Source: Brevundimonas sp. (GTDB lineage: Bacteria; Pseudomonadota; Alphaproteobacteria; Caulobacterales; Caulobacteraceae). From it: a stretch of DNA of 64,000 nt. The first letter of the stretch is position 1; each line of letters opens with the position of its first letter. Position numbers and translations under genes: made by a program. Below, one piece after another: positions 26,113 through 35,461 of the stretch. Under the pieces are notes generated by a model, which was not told the DNA's origin, did no database searches, and worked only from the letters and a program-made list of their open reading frames with translations. Where the stretch lies: positions 124,001 to 188,000 of the forward strand of contig NZ_JAUYNX010000016.1 of the NCBI RefSeq assembly GCF_030704825.1, written 5' to 3'.

Positions 26113-27626
26113 GAAGCTCTCCCCAGATGCAGCGGAATGGAGAATTCCGCGCTGAAACCGCTGTTTGCGTAGTCGAGTTTGACCTCGCCCGCCAGATCGT
26201 GGCGCACGTTTCGTTCGATCAGCCGGCTGCCGAACCCCCTGCGCGCCGGCGGGGCCGTGGGCGGACCGTCGATCTCGCGCCAGCTCAGCCGAAGGACGGG
26301 ACGGGACTGGTCGGCCACCGCCCAGTCCACCAGCACCCGGCCTTCGGGCGCGGAGAGGGCGCCGTATTTGGCGGCGTTGGTCGCCAGCTCATGGAAGATC
26401 ATGCCCAGCGACAGGGCGGCGGCGGGGCCCAGCGCCACCGGCGGGCCGACCAGACTGACCCGCTGGGGCCCGTGCGCCTCGGTTTCATGCTGCAGTATGT
26501 CGCGCAGGTCCGCGCCCTCCCAGTGACTGCGGGTCAGCAGGTCGTGGGTGTGCGACAGGGCCAGCAGCCGCGCCTGGAAGCCCTCGGCGAAGGTGCGCGG
26601 GTCGACGTGGGAGCGCGCGGTCTGGATGGCGATCGACTGGACCGTGGCCAGGGTGTTCTTCACCCGGTGGTTCAGCTCGTCGATCATCAGCTTCTGACGC
26701 TCGGCGGCGAGGCGGGTGTCGGTGACGTCATGGCCCTGGACGAAGATGCCGACCACGTCCCCCGCCGCATCGCGGATCGGCTGATAGACGAAGTCGAGAT
26801 ACAGGCTCTCCAGGGGCTCGTCGGGACGCCGTTGCAGCAGCACCTGGCTGGCGCGACCCTCGTGCGGCTCCCCCGTCGCATAGACGGCGTCGAGGAATTC
26901 GTAATAGCCCTGTCCGACCAGCTCCGGCAGGGCCTCACGCAGCGGCTTGCCGATGAGGTCGCGGTGACCCACCAGCTGGCCATAGGCGGGGTTGTGCATC
27001 TGGATGACATGGTCGGGGCCGGAAAGCACACAGACGAAGCCCGGCGCCTGCATGAACATCCCGGTCAGGCGATCGCGCTCGGTCTCGAGGCGCCGGTTGT
27101 CTTCCTGGACCTGCTGCGCCCGGCCGAGGACCGCGCCGCCCAGCATGACGTCCATGGCGCTGGCCCGGCCCGGGCGGGCGTGGCTCTCGCGTAAGCGCTG
27201 CAGTTCGGTGATGTCGGTGGTGTGCTGCAGCAGAAAGACCACTTCGCCCTCGTCGTCGAGGATGGGGGTGTGGGTGGCGCTCCAGTAGCGGTCCTCCAAC
27301 ACGTCGCGGCCGTCGTCTCCGCGCCGGCGCATCGCGAATTTGACCACGGCGAGGTGATCGCGCTGCCGGGTGTCGCGGGCCTTTTCCAGCGACGCCCGGA
27401 CGCGCCGGATGTTCTCGACCGCTTCCGCGCCGGAGCCGGAATCGAAGGCGGCGAACAAGGATCGTCCGAGAATGGCGTCGCGGCTGCTGCCGGTCACTTC
27501 GAGGTAGGCCTGGTTCACCCCGGCGATGCGCAGATCGGGAGTCAGCAGCACATAGGGATTGGGCGAGGCGTCAAACGCGCTCGCCAGATCGACCCCGAGG
27601 CCGCCCGATTTCGCCAGATGCTTCAC
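26109..27626 (-). CDS. PAS-containing HWE-family histidine kinase
   Basis: A 505-residue soluble kinase. Two PAS domains (about 15-125 and 190-310) precede the HWE transmitter: H-box LNHRVKNTLATVQS (His near 318) and the family-defining WRE (LSWREID). No transmembrane segment is seen. I chose the GTG at 27626, which fits the start of the first PAS domain; the much longer open frame to 29000 runs antisense through the esterase gene and is not real. It probably signals to the CheY-like protein whose gene overlaps its end. Confidence 0.85.
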   Translation of the reverse strand: MKHLAKSGGLGVDLASAFDASPNPYVLLTPDLRIAGVNQAYLEVTGSSRDAILGRSLFAAFDSGSGAEAVENIRRVRASLEKARDTRQRDHLAVVKFAMRRRGDDGRDVLEDRYWSATHTPILDDEGEVVFLLQHTTDITELQRLRESHARPGRASAMDVMLGGAVLGRAQQVQEDNRRLETERDRLTGMFMQAPGFVCVLSGPDHVIQMHNPAYGQLVGHRDLIGKPLREALPELVGQGYYEFLDAVYATGEPHEGRASQVLLQRRPDEPLESLYLDFVYQPIRDAAGDVVGIFVQGHDVTDTRLAAERQKLMIDELNHRVKNTLATVQSIAIQTARSHVDPRTFAEGFQARLLALSHTHDLLTRSHWEGADLRDILQHETEAHGPQRVSLVGPPVALGPAAALSLGMIFHELATNAAKYGALSAPEGRVLVDWAVADQSRPVLRLSWREIDGPPTAPPARRGFGSRLIERNVRHDLAGEVKLDYANSGFSAEFSIPLHLGRAS

Positions 27627-27743
27627 TGTGGACCCCGCCTGCCGCACAGTAACGCCTCGACGGGCCGCTGGTTCAAGGGCGAACGGAGGTCGTCGCGCGC
27701 CGGTCATTTGGCGGGCTCGTCCGCTACGCGCTAGTCTGACCTC

Positions 27744-29273
27744 ATGGTCCTGGCCTCCATGTTTTCCGCGGCGCTGCTGATGACGTCTCCGGCCTCCGAT
27801 CCACAGACCGGACCCGTCGCCGTCGTCGCCGGCGGATCGCTTGCGGGGCGCTCGGCCGACGGGGTGGCGAGCTTCAAGGGCGTACCCTATGCGCAACCCC
27901 CGGTCGGACCCCTGCGCTGGCGGGCGCCGGAGCCGCCCGCGGCCTGGGCCGGGACCCGCGACGCGGGCGAAGTCGGGGCCATCTGCATCCAGCCGCCCGC
28001 CAACGGCGACAACGGCGTCGGACCTCTGCCGATGAGCGAGGACTGCCTGACGCTGAACGTCTGGGCGCCGCAGGAGCGGGGCGCCGACCCGCTGCCGATC
28101 ATGATGTGGATCCATGGCGGCGGGCTGAACAACGGCTCGGGCACGGCGGCCCTGTACGACGGAACGCGCCTGGCGAAACGCGGCGTGGTGGTGGTGACGA
28201 TCAACTACCGGCTGGGGCGGCTGGGGTTCTTCGACCATCCGGCCCTGGCGGCGGAGCGCGAACCGGGCGAGCCGGCGGCCAACTACGGCCTGATGGACGT
28301 GATCGCGGCCCTGGAGTGGGTGCGGGACAATGCGGCGGCGTTCGGCGGCGACGCGGACAATGTGACCATCTTCGGCGAGTCGGCCGGCGGGGCGCTGGTG
28401 ACGCGGCTGATGATCTCGGAGCCTGCGCGCGGCCTGTTTCACCGGGCGGTGGTGCAGTCGGGCCTGGGTCGGGACGAGGGCACGCCGCCGGACCGGCCGA
28501 GGCGGGACGGCGGACCGTCGATGCAGGCGAGGGGCGAGGCGTTCGCGGACACTCAGGGAGCCGCGACGGTCGCGCAATTGCGGGCGATTCCCCCGGAGGC
28601 CCTGCTGCGCCCGGCGCCCAATTTCTACGGCGGCGACCTGCTGGTGCGGGACGGGTGCCTCGTCTCCGAAGACGTGGAGGCCGCCTTCGCCGCGGGCCGC
28701 GAGGCGTCCGTGCCGCTGATCATCGGCACGAACAGCGCCGAGTTCTGGTGGATGAAGCCGTCCGACCTCAGCCCCTACGGCGCGCTGGACGACGCCATGA
28801 CGGACACGGACCGCGAGGCCTTTCTCGGGGCCTATGGCGGTCAGGACGGCTACGACCAGTTCGTGCTGAGCGACCTGGTGTTCAACGAGCCGGCGCGGCG
28901 TCTGGCGCGGCTGCACGCGCGCAACGGCCATCCGACGTATCTGTACCGGTTCGACGTGGTCTCGGCGGCGATGCCGGAGCCGCACGCGGGGGCGACCCAC
29001 GCCTCGGAGCGGCAGTATGTGTTCGACAATCTGACGGCCTCGCCCTGGCCGACGGCGGAGATGGACCAGCGGCAGGCGGACGCGATGGCCGGCTACTGGA
29101 CGACCTTCGCGGCGAGCGGAAATCCGAACGCGCCCGGACGGCCGACCTGGCCGGAGTTCGGAGCGGAACCGGACCGGCTGCTGGAGTTCGCCAACGACGG
29201 GCCGGTGGCGAAGGCCGCGCCGTTCGCGGAGCGGCTGGACCTGATCGAGGCCTGGTACGCGCGCGTGCGCTGA
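27744..29273 (+). CDS. Type-B carboxylesterase/lipase family protein
   Basis: A 509-residue alpha/beta-hydrolase of the carboxylesterase (type B, para-nitrobenzyl esterase) family. The nucleophile Ser is in FGESAGGA (about 213), the oxyanion hole in WIHGGGLNNG (about 127), and later regions supply the acid and His. The N-terminus (LASMFSAALLMTSPA) looks like a signal peptide, so the enzyme is probably exported. The substrate is unknown. It is divergent from the HWE kinase gene, 117 bases away. Confidence 0.88.
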   Translation: MVLASMFSAALLMTSPASDPQTGPVAVVAGGSLAGRSADGVASFKGVPYAQPPVGPLRWRAPEPPAAWAGTRDAGEVGAICIQPPANGDNGVGPLPMSEDCLTLNVWAPQERGADPLPIMMWIHGGGLNNGSGTAALYDGTRLAKRGVVVVTINYRLGRLGFFDHPALAAEREPGEPAANYGLMDVIAALEWVRDNAAAFGGDADNVTIFGESAGGALVTRLMISEPARGLFHRAVVQSGLGRDEGTPPDRPRRDGGPSMQARGEAFADTQGAATVAQLRAIPPEALLRPAPNFYGGDLLVRDGCLVSEDVEAAFAAGREASVPLIIGTNSAEFWWMKPSDLSPYGALDDAMTDTDREAFLGAYGGQDGYDQFVLSDLVFNEPARRLARLHARNGHPTYLYRFDVVSAAMPEPHAGATHASERQYVFDNLTASPWPTAEMDQRQADAMAGYWTTFAASGNPNAPGRPTWPEFGAEPDRLLEFANDGPVAKAAPFAERLDLIEAWYARVR

Positions 29274-29276
29274 GAC

Positions 29277-29678
29277 TCAGTCCGTGTGTTCGACGTCGTC
29301 GCCGAGGACGACGGTCCACGGATGTCTGCGCTTTTCCCAGACCGAGAATTCCGGCGGCGGAAAGCCGGGGTCGGCGAAGGCGCCGAGGGGGATGGCGATC
29401 AAAGCGGGGAAGGCGCCGCCGGCGTAGTGGACGGTCGAGCCGCAGTCGGGACAGAAGCTGTAGTCGGTGGCGCGGCCGCTGTCGGCGATGCGGGTCCAGA
29501 CGCGGGCCTCGCCCGTGATCGTGACCCGGTCGGCCGGAAAGCGGGCCTGGGCGGCGAAGGCGCTGCCGGAGCGCCGCTGGCAGGCGAGGCAGTGGCAGAC
29601 CGAGACGCGGACCGGCTCGCCCTCGCAGCGCGCCCGAAGCGCGCCGCACCGGCAGGCGGCCTCGCGGACGACGGTCAC
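29277..29678 (-). CDS. GFA/CENP-V family zinc protein
   Basis: A 133-residue protein of the glutathione-dependent formaldehyde-activating (GFA) family. Zinc ligands are visible in CRCGAL (CxC), CHCLACQR and CPDCGS. The GTG at 29678 overlaps the beta-glucosidase stop by 4 bases (GTGA), which fixes the start. Members are often misnamed formaldehyde-activating enzymes; the true reaction is unknown. Its coupling to a glucosidase gene gives no obvious clue. Confidence 0.85.
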   Translation of the reverse strand: MTVVREAACRCGALRARCEGEPVRVSVCHCLACQRRSGSAFAAQARFPADRVTITGEARVWTRIADSGRATDYSFCPDCGSTVHYAGGAFPALIAIPLGAFADPGFPPPEFSVWEKRRHPWTVVLGDDVEHTD

Positions 29679-31045
29679 AGCGTATCCAGCACCGCGCCGT
29701 GGGTTTTGATCACCTCGGCGTAGAGCAGGCCCGAATCCTTGATGGTCCGCTCCTGGGTCTGGAAATTCACGTGGGTGATGCCGAACCGCTTCGAATAGCC
29801 CAGCGACCATTCGAGATTGTCGAGCAGCGACCAGGCCATATAGCCGCGCACGTCGACGCCCTTGCCGATGGCGTCGTGCAGGGCCTTGAGGTGGTTCTTC
29901 AGATAGTCGACGCGCATCGGATCGTGGACGCGGCCGTCGATGGCGTGGGGCGGGTCGTACCAGGCCGAGCCGTTCTCGGTGACCATCAGGGGCAGTTTGC
30001 CGCCGGTCTGTTCGTGCAGCCAGACCAGGGTGTCGGTCAGGGCGGGGGGATAGACCTCCCAGCCGGTCTCGGTGTGGGCGTGCCGGACCTGTTTCACCGG
30101 CCGGGCGCGGATGGGCCAGACGTCGGGCGCATTCTCGGGCACCGAGCGGGTGTACCAGTTCAGCCCCATCCAGTCGGTCGGGGTGGCGATCAGGTCGAAG
30201 TCTTCCTGCGGGAACTCGCGGTAAGCCTCGCCGTATACGTCCTTCAGCTCCTCCGGATAGCCGCGGCCCATCAGGGGATCGAGGAACCAGCGGTTCATCT
30301 GGGCTTCGGCGCGTCGGCGGGCGGCCTCGTCCTCGGGCCTGTCCGAGGCGGGATATTTCGGCTCGATGTTGAGGACGATGCCGATCTCGCCTTCCCCGAC
30401 CTGGCGGAAACGCTTCACCGCGGCGCCGTGGGCGCGCAGGACGTTGTGGCCGGCGATCATCGCCTCGAAGGCCGAGCGGTGGCCGGGGGCCAGGGCGCCG
30501 TGGAGATAGCCGCCGTCGACGATGACCCACGGTTCGTTGATGGTGCCCCAGGTCTTCACCCGGCCCTTGAACTTCTCGAACAGGACCTGGCCGTAGTCGG
30601 CGAACCAGTCGGCGATGTCCGGGTTGAGCCAGCCGCCGCGGTCGTCGAGCGCGGCGGGCAGGTCCCAATGGTAAAGGGTGCAGAGCGGCTCGATGCCCTG
30701 CTCGAGCAGGCCGTCGATCAGCCTGTCGTAGAAGTCGAGACCCCTGGCGTTGATGGCCCCGCGGCCCTCGGGCATGACCCGGCTCCAGCTGACCGAGAAA
30801 CGGTAGGCCTGCAGGTTCAGCCGCTTCATCAGCTGGATGTCTTCGCGCCAGCGGTTGTAGTGGTCGCAGGCCACGTCGCCGGTGTCGCCGTCGTTCATGT
30901 TGCCCGGGGTGTGGCTGAACCGGTCCCAGATCGAGGCGCCCGCGCCGTCGGCCATGGACGAGCCCTCGATCTGATAGGCGGCCGTCGCGGCGCCCCACAG
31001 AAAACCTTCTGGAAACCGATAACTACCTGTGTTTCCTGAGTTCAT
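29675..31045 (-). CDS. GH1 beta-glucosidase
   Basis: A 456-residue family 1 glycoside hydrolase. The acid/base Glu is in TINEPW (about 169) and the nucleophile Glu in VTENGSAW (about 359); the opening FPEGFLWGAATAAYQIEG is typical. No signal peptide is present, so it acts in the cytoplasm on imported disaccharides. I chose the ATG at 31045, where the family pattern begins, over the longer frame to 31126. It is divergent from the lacI-type gene, with a LacI-type operator between them. Confidence 0.92.
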   Translation of the reverse strand: MNSGNTGSYRFPEGFLWGAATAAYQIEGSSMADGAGASIWDRFSHTPGNMNDGDTGDVACDHYNRWREDIQLMKRLNLQAYRFSVSWSRVMPEGRGAINARGLDFYDRLIDGLLEQGIEPLCTLYHWDLPAALDDRGGWLNPDIADWFADYGQVLFEKFKGRVKTWGTINEPWVIVDGGYLHGALAPGHRSAFEAMIAGHNVLRAHGAAVKRFRQVGEGEIGIVLNIEPKYPASDRPEDEAARRRAEAQMNRWFLDPLMGRGYPEELKDVYGEAYREFPQEDFDLIATPTDWMGLNWYTRSVPENAPDVWPIRARPVKQVRHAHTETGWEVYPPALTDTLVWLHEQTGGKLPLMVTENGSAWYDPPHAIDGRVHDPMRVDYLKNHLKALHDAIGKGVDVRGYMAWSLLDNLEWSLGYSKRFGITHVNFQTQERTIKDSGLLYAEVIKTHGAVLDTL

Positions 31046-31179
31046 TTGTAAGGGCCTCGGCGAGCGGGAACGCAAACTGGAAAGAGGGGCTGGGCGCGGT
31101 CGGTACGCGTGTAGCGCCGCGAGCACAACCTTGGTGTGGCCAAACTAGGGCACTTGCGGGGCGCACGGCTAGTGTGTCA

Positions 31180-31193
31180 TGTAATCGGTTACA
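31180..31193. promoter_or_regulatory. LacI-type operator
   Basis: The 14-base near-palindrome TGTAATCGGTTACA has 5-base perfect arms around a central CG, a form typical of LacI-family operators. It lies between the divergent beta-glucosidase and lacI-type genes, about 109 bases before the latter's start, so one bound repressor could control both directions. Confidence 0.6.
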
Positions 31194-31301
31194 CGGTTTT
31201 TCCGGACGGACCCGCGACAAGCGGGCCGGGACTGGAAACGCTCAGGGAGGATGGACTTTGGCGCCGACGGCGATCCGGCAAACCTGCGTTAAGGCGGCGG
31301 C

Positions 31302-32390
31302 GTGAAGGCCGCCACGATTCGCGATGTGGCCGAACGGGCCGAGGTGTCCGTGGCCTCGGTTTCGCGCGTCCTGAACGGCGCCGGTCCGGTCACCGAAGCG
31401 ACCCGGAACCGGGTCCTCGAGGCCGCCAAGGCGCTGCAGTATGTGCCCCACTCCGGCGCCCGCAGCCTGTCCACCAGCAAGACCCAGACGATCGGCGTGA
31501 TCCTGCCGGACCTGTACGGCGAATTCTTCTCCGAACTGATCCGCGGCATGGACGTGGCCGCCCGGGCGCTGGGCTATCACCTGATCGTCTCCAGTTCGCA
31601 CGACGACGCCGAGGAGGCCTCGGCCGCGATCCGTTCAATGCGCGGGCGGGTGGACGGTCTGATCGTGCTCTCGCCCCATCTGGACGCCGCCAACCTGGCG
31701 GCCGGCCTGGCGGGGCGGCTGCCGATCCTGCTGATGAACGGCGGCGCCGACGCCGGCCGGCCCTCCATCGTCGTCGACAATCACGGGGGGGCCGTCCAGG
31801 CGGTCGAGCATCTGGCGGCGACGGGCCGCCGACGCATCGCCCACATCGCCGGTCCGGCCGGCAACCTCGAGGCCGAGACGCGCCTTGCCGGCTATCTGGA
31901 AGCCATGGCCCGGGCCGGCCTGCCGACCACGGTCGTGGACGGCGAGTTCACCCAGTCCTCGGGATACGCGGCCGGGGCCGAGCTGGCGCGGCGCGAGCCG
32001 CGTCCCGACGCCGTCTTCGCCGCCAACGACATCATGGCCGTGGGCGCCATGCTGGCGTTGCAGGACGCCGGTCTGCGCGTTCCCGAGGACGTCGCCCTGA
32101 TCGGCTTCGACGACGTGCCGATCGCGGCCCTGGTCCGGCCCGGCCTGACCACCCTGAGAATCAAGATCGCCGAAACCGGACGGGGCGCGCTCGAGCGCCT
32201 CGTCCGCCTCATCAACGCAGCGGGCGAAGCCGTCGCCGACACCGCCTGCGAGGTCGTACGCCCGGAACTGGTCGTGCGTCCGTCAAGTCAAGCGGCGACG
32301 TCCGACCCGTCCGTTTCCAGCCAATCCACATCCGGCGACCGCCAGAGCGTCACCGCCGAAACGCCATCTCTGAAGGGGGAGAATTCCTGA
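31302..32390 (+). CDS. LacI-family transcriptional regulator
   Basis: A 362-residue regulator: N-terminal LacI helix-turn-helix (TIRDVAERAEVSVASVSRVLNG) followed by a periplasmic-binding-protein-like sugar-sensing domain ending near residue 335. The last 30 residues are Ser/Thr/Gln-rich and not part of the family fold. Its TGA stop shares a base with the ATG of the TonB receptor (TGATG), so regulator and receptor are translated together. It is expected to repress this glycan-use locus until a sugar ligand binds. Confidence 0.93.
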   Translation: MKAATIRDVAERAEVSVASVSRVLNGAGPVTEATRNRVLEAAKALQYVPHSGARSLSTSKTQTIGVILPDLYGEFFSELIRGMDVAARALGYHLIVSSSHDDAEEASAAIRSMRGRVDGLIVLSPHLDAANLAAGLAGRLPILLMNGGADAGRPSIVVDNHGGAVQAVEHLAATGRRRIAHIAGPAGNLEAETRLAGYLEAMARAGLPTTVVDGEFTQSSGYAAGAELARREPRPDAVFAANDIMAVGAMLALQDAGLRVPEDVALIGFDDVPIAALVRPGLTTLRIKIAETGRGALERLVRLINAAGEAVADTACEVVRPELVVRPSSQAATSDPSVSSQSTSGDRQSVTAETPSLKGENS

Positions 32391-35377
32391 TGACCCGCAA
32401 GTCCGTCCAGTATCTGGGGGCCGCGTCCGCCCTCGCCATGGCCGTGTCGCTGGCCTGCGCCGGCGGGGCTTCGGCCCAGGTCGCCACCTCGACCCTCCGG
32501 GGCACGGTCTATGAAGGCCAGGCGGTCGAGACCGGCGGAACCGTCACCGCCACCGAGGTCGCGACCGGCTATGTCAGCCGCGGCCGCATCGGCGCGGACG
32601 GCGGCTATGTGATCCCCGGCCTGCGGCCCGGCACCTATCGCATCAATGTCGCCACGGCGGACGGCCAGTCGGTCGAGGACCTGATCACCGTATCCCTCGG
32701 CCAGGTGGCCACGCTGGATCTGGACGTGGCCCCCACGGGCGCCGCCGACGCCGGCGCCGCCGAACTGGGCGAGGTGGTCGTCACCGGTCGCCGCATCTTC
32801 GAGGTGCGGACTTCCGAAGTCGCCACCAACGTCAGCCAGACCCAGATCAACAACCTGCCGCAGATCAGCCGCAACTTCCTGAACTTCGCGGCGCTGGCGC
32901 CCGGCGTGCGGGTGACCGAGGGCGAAACCGAACGGACCATCTCGGCCGGCGGCCAGGGCGCCTCGGCGATCAACGTCTTCATCGACGGCCAGAACCAGAA
33001 GTCGACCATTATCGACGGCGGCGTCGGCGGTCAGGACGACAGCCGCGGCAACCCCTTCCCGCAGGTGGCGATCCAGGAGTTCCGGGTCCTGAGCCAGAAC
33101 TTCAAGGCCGAGTACGAGCAGGCCTCGTCCTCGATCATCACCTCGGTGACCCGCTCGGGCACCAATGAATTCAGCGGCGACGCCTTCATCACCTACCAGG
33201 ACGCCGGCTGGACCGACGCGGACGCCTTCGGCCGCGAGGTCGGCGTCGAGCGACTCCAGTACGGCGGCTCCATCGGCGGCCCGATCATCGAGGACCGCCT
33301 GCACTTCTTCGGCGCCTATGAGCGCAAGGACGAGACCCGCCGCAACACGGTGGTGCTGAACCGCGCCGCCTACGCGCCCCTGTTCGGCGCCGACACCGGC
33401 ACCTTCGACGCGCCGTTCGAGGAGGATCTGTTCTTCGGCAAGCTGTCGTGGTCGATCGACGACCGCCAGCGCCTGGACATCAGCGCCACCTACCGCACCG
33501 AACAGGACATCCGCGACTTCGGCGGGACCAGCGCCTATTCGCGGGCCAACGCGGTCAATGTCGAGACCATCTCGGTGGTGGCGCGGCACCAGTTCCAGGG
33601 GGACGGCTTCCTGAACGAGGCCCAACTGGACTTCTATGAATACACGTACAACCCGACGGCGCTGAACTTCACGGACTACGGCCGGTCGTACGTCATCTTC
33701 CGCGACAACGACGCCGGAACGCCGGGCTTCCAGTACAATGTGTTCAATCGCGAGGACACGGTGTTCAACACCGGGGGTCAGAGCAACAATCAGAACATTC
33801 GCCAGACGAACTGGACGTTCAAGGACGACCTGACCTTCAACGACATCGACTGGAACGGCCTTCACACCCTGAAGATGGGCTTCAAATTCTCGAACCAGAA
33901 CTATCTGGTCGACAAGCGTTTCGGCCGGAACCCGCAGTTCATCTTCGACGTCGACGGTCGCCCCGAGATCAACGGCAGCATCGATATCCCGGTCCGCGTG
34001 GAACTGGGCGCCCTGGTCGCCCCGGCGGACGTAACCAACAACGTCATCGGCCTGTACATCCAGGACGACTGGCAACTCAGCGACCAGCTGGAGGTGAACC
34101 TCGGCATCCGCTGGGACTACGAGGACAATGCGGTCAACAACGAATACAGCACGCCGCAGAACATCCGCGACATGCTGGCGGCGATCCAGAACCTGCCGGG
34201 CTACGATTTCCCGTCCTACTTCAACCCGGCCGACTACGTCACCAACGGCCGCGACGCCTTCACCGGCGCCTTCCAGCCGCGCATCGGCTTCTCGTACGAC
34301 GTCTTCGGCGACGAGCGGACGGTGATCTTCGGCGGGGCCGGTCGCTACTATGACCGGATCGGCTTCAACTTCGCCTTCGACGAGCGGTTCAAGCCGACCC
34401 AGTTCAACAAGGAGATCTTCTTCTCGCAGGCCGGCGGCATGCGGGGCGGGGTCAACACCGTCGCCTGGAACCCGATCTATCTGACGCCCGCGGGCCTCGA
34501 CCCGCTGCTGGCCGCGGCGCCGGGCGCCGGCGAGGTGTTCCTGATCAAGAACGACGCCGAGCCGCCGCGCACCGACCAGTTCAACTTCGGCATCCGCCAG
34601 AAGTTCGGCGATTTCCAGACGGCCCTGACCCTGGCCTACGGCAAGACCGAGAATCTGTTCGCCTGGTACATCGCCAACGCCGGCTCCGAGACGGCCGACC
34701 GCTTCTCGGGTCCCACCCCGACCTCGGTCGGCTTCCCCGAGTTCCGCAACCTGATCTTCTTCTCCAACCACGACGCGGAGCAGACGTTCAAGGCGCTCTA
34801 TCTGACGATCGACAAGCCCTATAACGCGGACGACGGCTGGGGCATGAGCTTCAGCTACACGCTGTCGGACGCCGAGCGGAACGGCAGCCGCGACACCGGA
34901 ATCGGCGGCTTCGATTTCGACTACAACACGCCGGGCGTCTCGGTGACCTTCCCGACGGCCCAGGACGAGCGCCACCGCATCGTCGCCACCGGCATCGTCG
35001 ACCTGCCGCTGGACTTCCGTCTGTCAGGGATACTGACGCTGGGATCGGGCCTGCCCTTCCACCAGTGGGCGTGCCCCTCCGCCGTTCGTCCGAACCCGTC
35101 CAATCCGGACGCCTGCTGGAACGGCGGCCGGCCCGAGACGCACAGCTTCATCATCCCCAACGCCTGGGCCTACCGCCAGGTCGATCTGCGGCTGACCAAG
35201 GAGTTCGATATCTTCAACGGCCAGTCGGTCGAGTTGATCCTCGACGCGATCAATGTGTTCGGGTTCGAGAACTATTCGAACTTCGAACAGTGCCTGTGCT
35301 CCGCCGAGTACGGCGATCCGCGCGGCCAGTTCCTGCCGACCCGCAGCTTCCAGCTGGGCCTGCGCTACCGCTGGTAA
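32390..35377 (+). CDS. TonB-dependent receptor with N-terminal carboxypeptidase-regulatory-like domain
   Basis: A 995-residue outer-membrane receptor. Order: signal peptide (cleavage after GGASAQ, about 30), a carboxypeptidase-regulatory-like beta domain (about 32-120), a plug domain (ELGEVVVTGRR...) and a 22-strand barrel ending in the aromatic C-terminus LRYRW. Receptors of this kind import glycans or other large ligands with energy from TonB. The ATG at 32390 has a GGGGGAG site and is coupled to the LacI gene. A strong terminator follows. Confidence 0.93.
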   Translation: MTRKSVQYLGAASALAMAVSLACAGGASAQVATSTLRGTVYEGQAVETGGTVTATEVATGYVSRGRIGADGGYVIPGLRPGTYRINVATADGQSVEDLITVSLGQVATLDLDVAPTGAADAGAAELGEVVVTGRRIFEVRTSEVATNVSQTQINNLPQISRNFLNFAALAPGVRVTEGETERTISAGGQGASAINVFIDGQNQKSTIIDGGVGGQDDSRGNPFPQVAIQEFRVLSQNFKAEYEQASSSIITSVTRSGTNEFSGDAFITYQDAGWTDADAFGREVGVERLQYGGSIGGPIIEDRLHFFGAYERKDETRRNTVVLNRAAYAPLFGADTGTFDAPFEEDLFFGKLSWSIDDRQRLDISATYRTEQDIRDFGGTSAYSRANAVNVETISVVARHQFQGDGFLNEAQLDFYEYTYNPTALNFTDYGRSYVIFRDNDAGTPGFQYNVFNREDTVFNTGGQSNNQNIRQTNWTFKDDLTFNDIDWNGLHTLKMGFKFSNQNYLVDKRFGRNPQFIFDVDGRPEINGSIDIPVRVELGALVAPADVTNNVIGLYIQDDWQLSDQLEVNLGIRWDYEDNAVNNEYSTPQNIRDMLAAIQNLPGYDFPSYFNPADYVTNGRDAFTGAFQPRIGFSYDVFGDERTVIFGGAGRYYDRIGFNFAFDERFKPTQFNKEIFFSQAGGMRGGVNTVAWNPIYLTPAGLDPLLAAAPGAGEVFLIKNDAEPPRTDQFNFGIRQKFGDFQTALTLAYGKTENLFAWYIANAGSETADRFSGPTPTSVGFPEFRNLIFFSNHDAEQTFKALYLTIDKPYNADDGWGMSFSYTLSDAERNGSRDTGIGGFDFDYNTPGVSVTFPTAQDERHRIVATGIVDLPLDFRLSGILTLGSGLPFHQWACPSAVRPNPSNPDACWNGGRPETHSFIIPNAWAYRQVDLRLTKEFDIFNGQSVELILDAINVFGFENYSNFEQCLCSAEYGDPRGQFLPTRSFQLGLRYRW

Positions 35378-35395
35378 GACGCCTCCCAAGCCTGC

Positions 35396-35437
35396 CGGCC
35401 GCCCCCCGATCCTGACGGGGGGCGGCCGATTTTTTTG
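35396..35437 (+). terminator. Strong Rho-independent terminator
   Basis: A perfect 12-base stem, CGGCCGCCCCCC at 35396-35407 paired with GGGGGGCGGCCG at 35417-35428, has a 9-base loop and is followed by ATTTTTTT. It separates the LacI-receptor unit from the glycosidase/ABC operon, which begins 24 bases later; readthrough or a promoter within this short gap must serve the latter. Confidence 0.9.
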
Positions 35438-35461
35438 ACGGACCCGCGTTGGAGTACGAGG

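Noticed and set aside
27627..29000. Long minus-strand open frame upstream of the HWE kinase start, antisense to the esterase gene
   Set aside because: It lacks family similarity and is the shadow of a GC-rich coding strand; the kinase start is well placed at 27626.
32288..34975. Minus-strand frame of about 895 residues across the TonB receptor
   Set aside because: Antisense shadow of the receptor gene in a high-GC genome.
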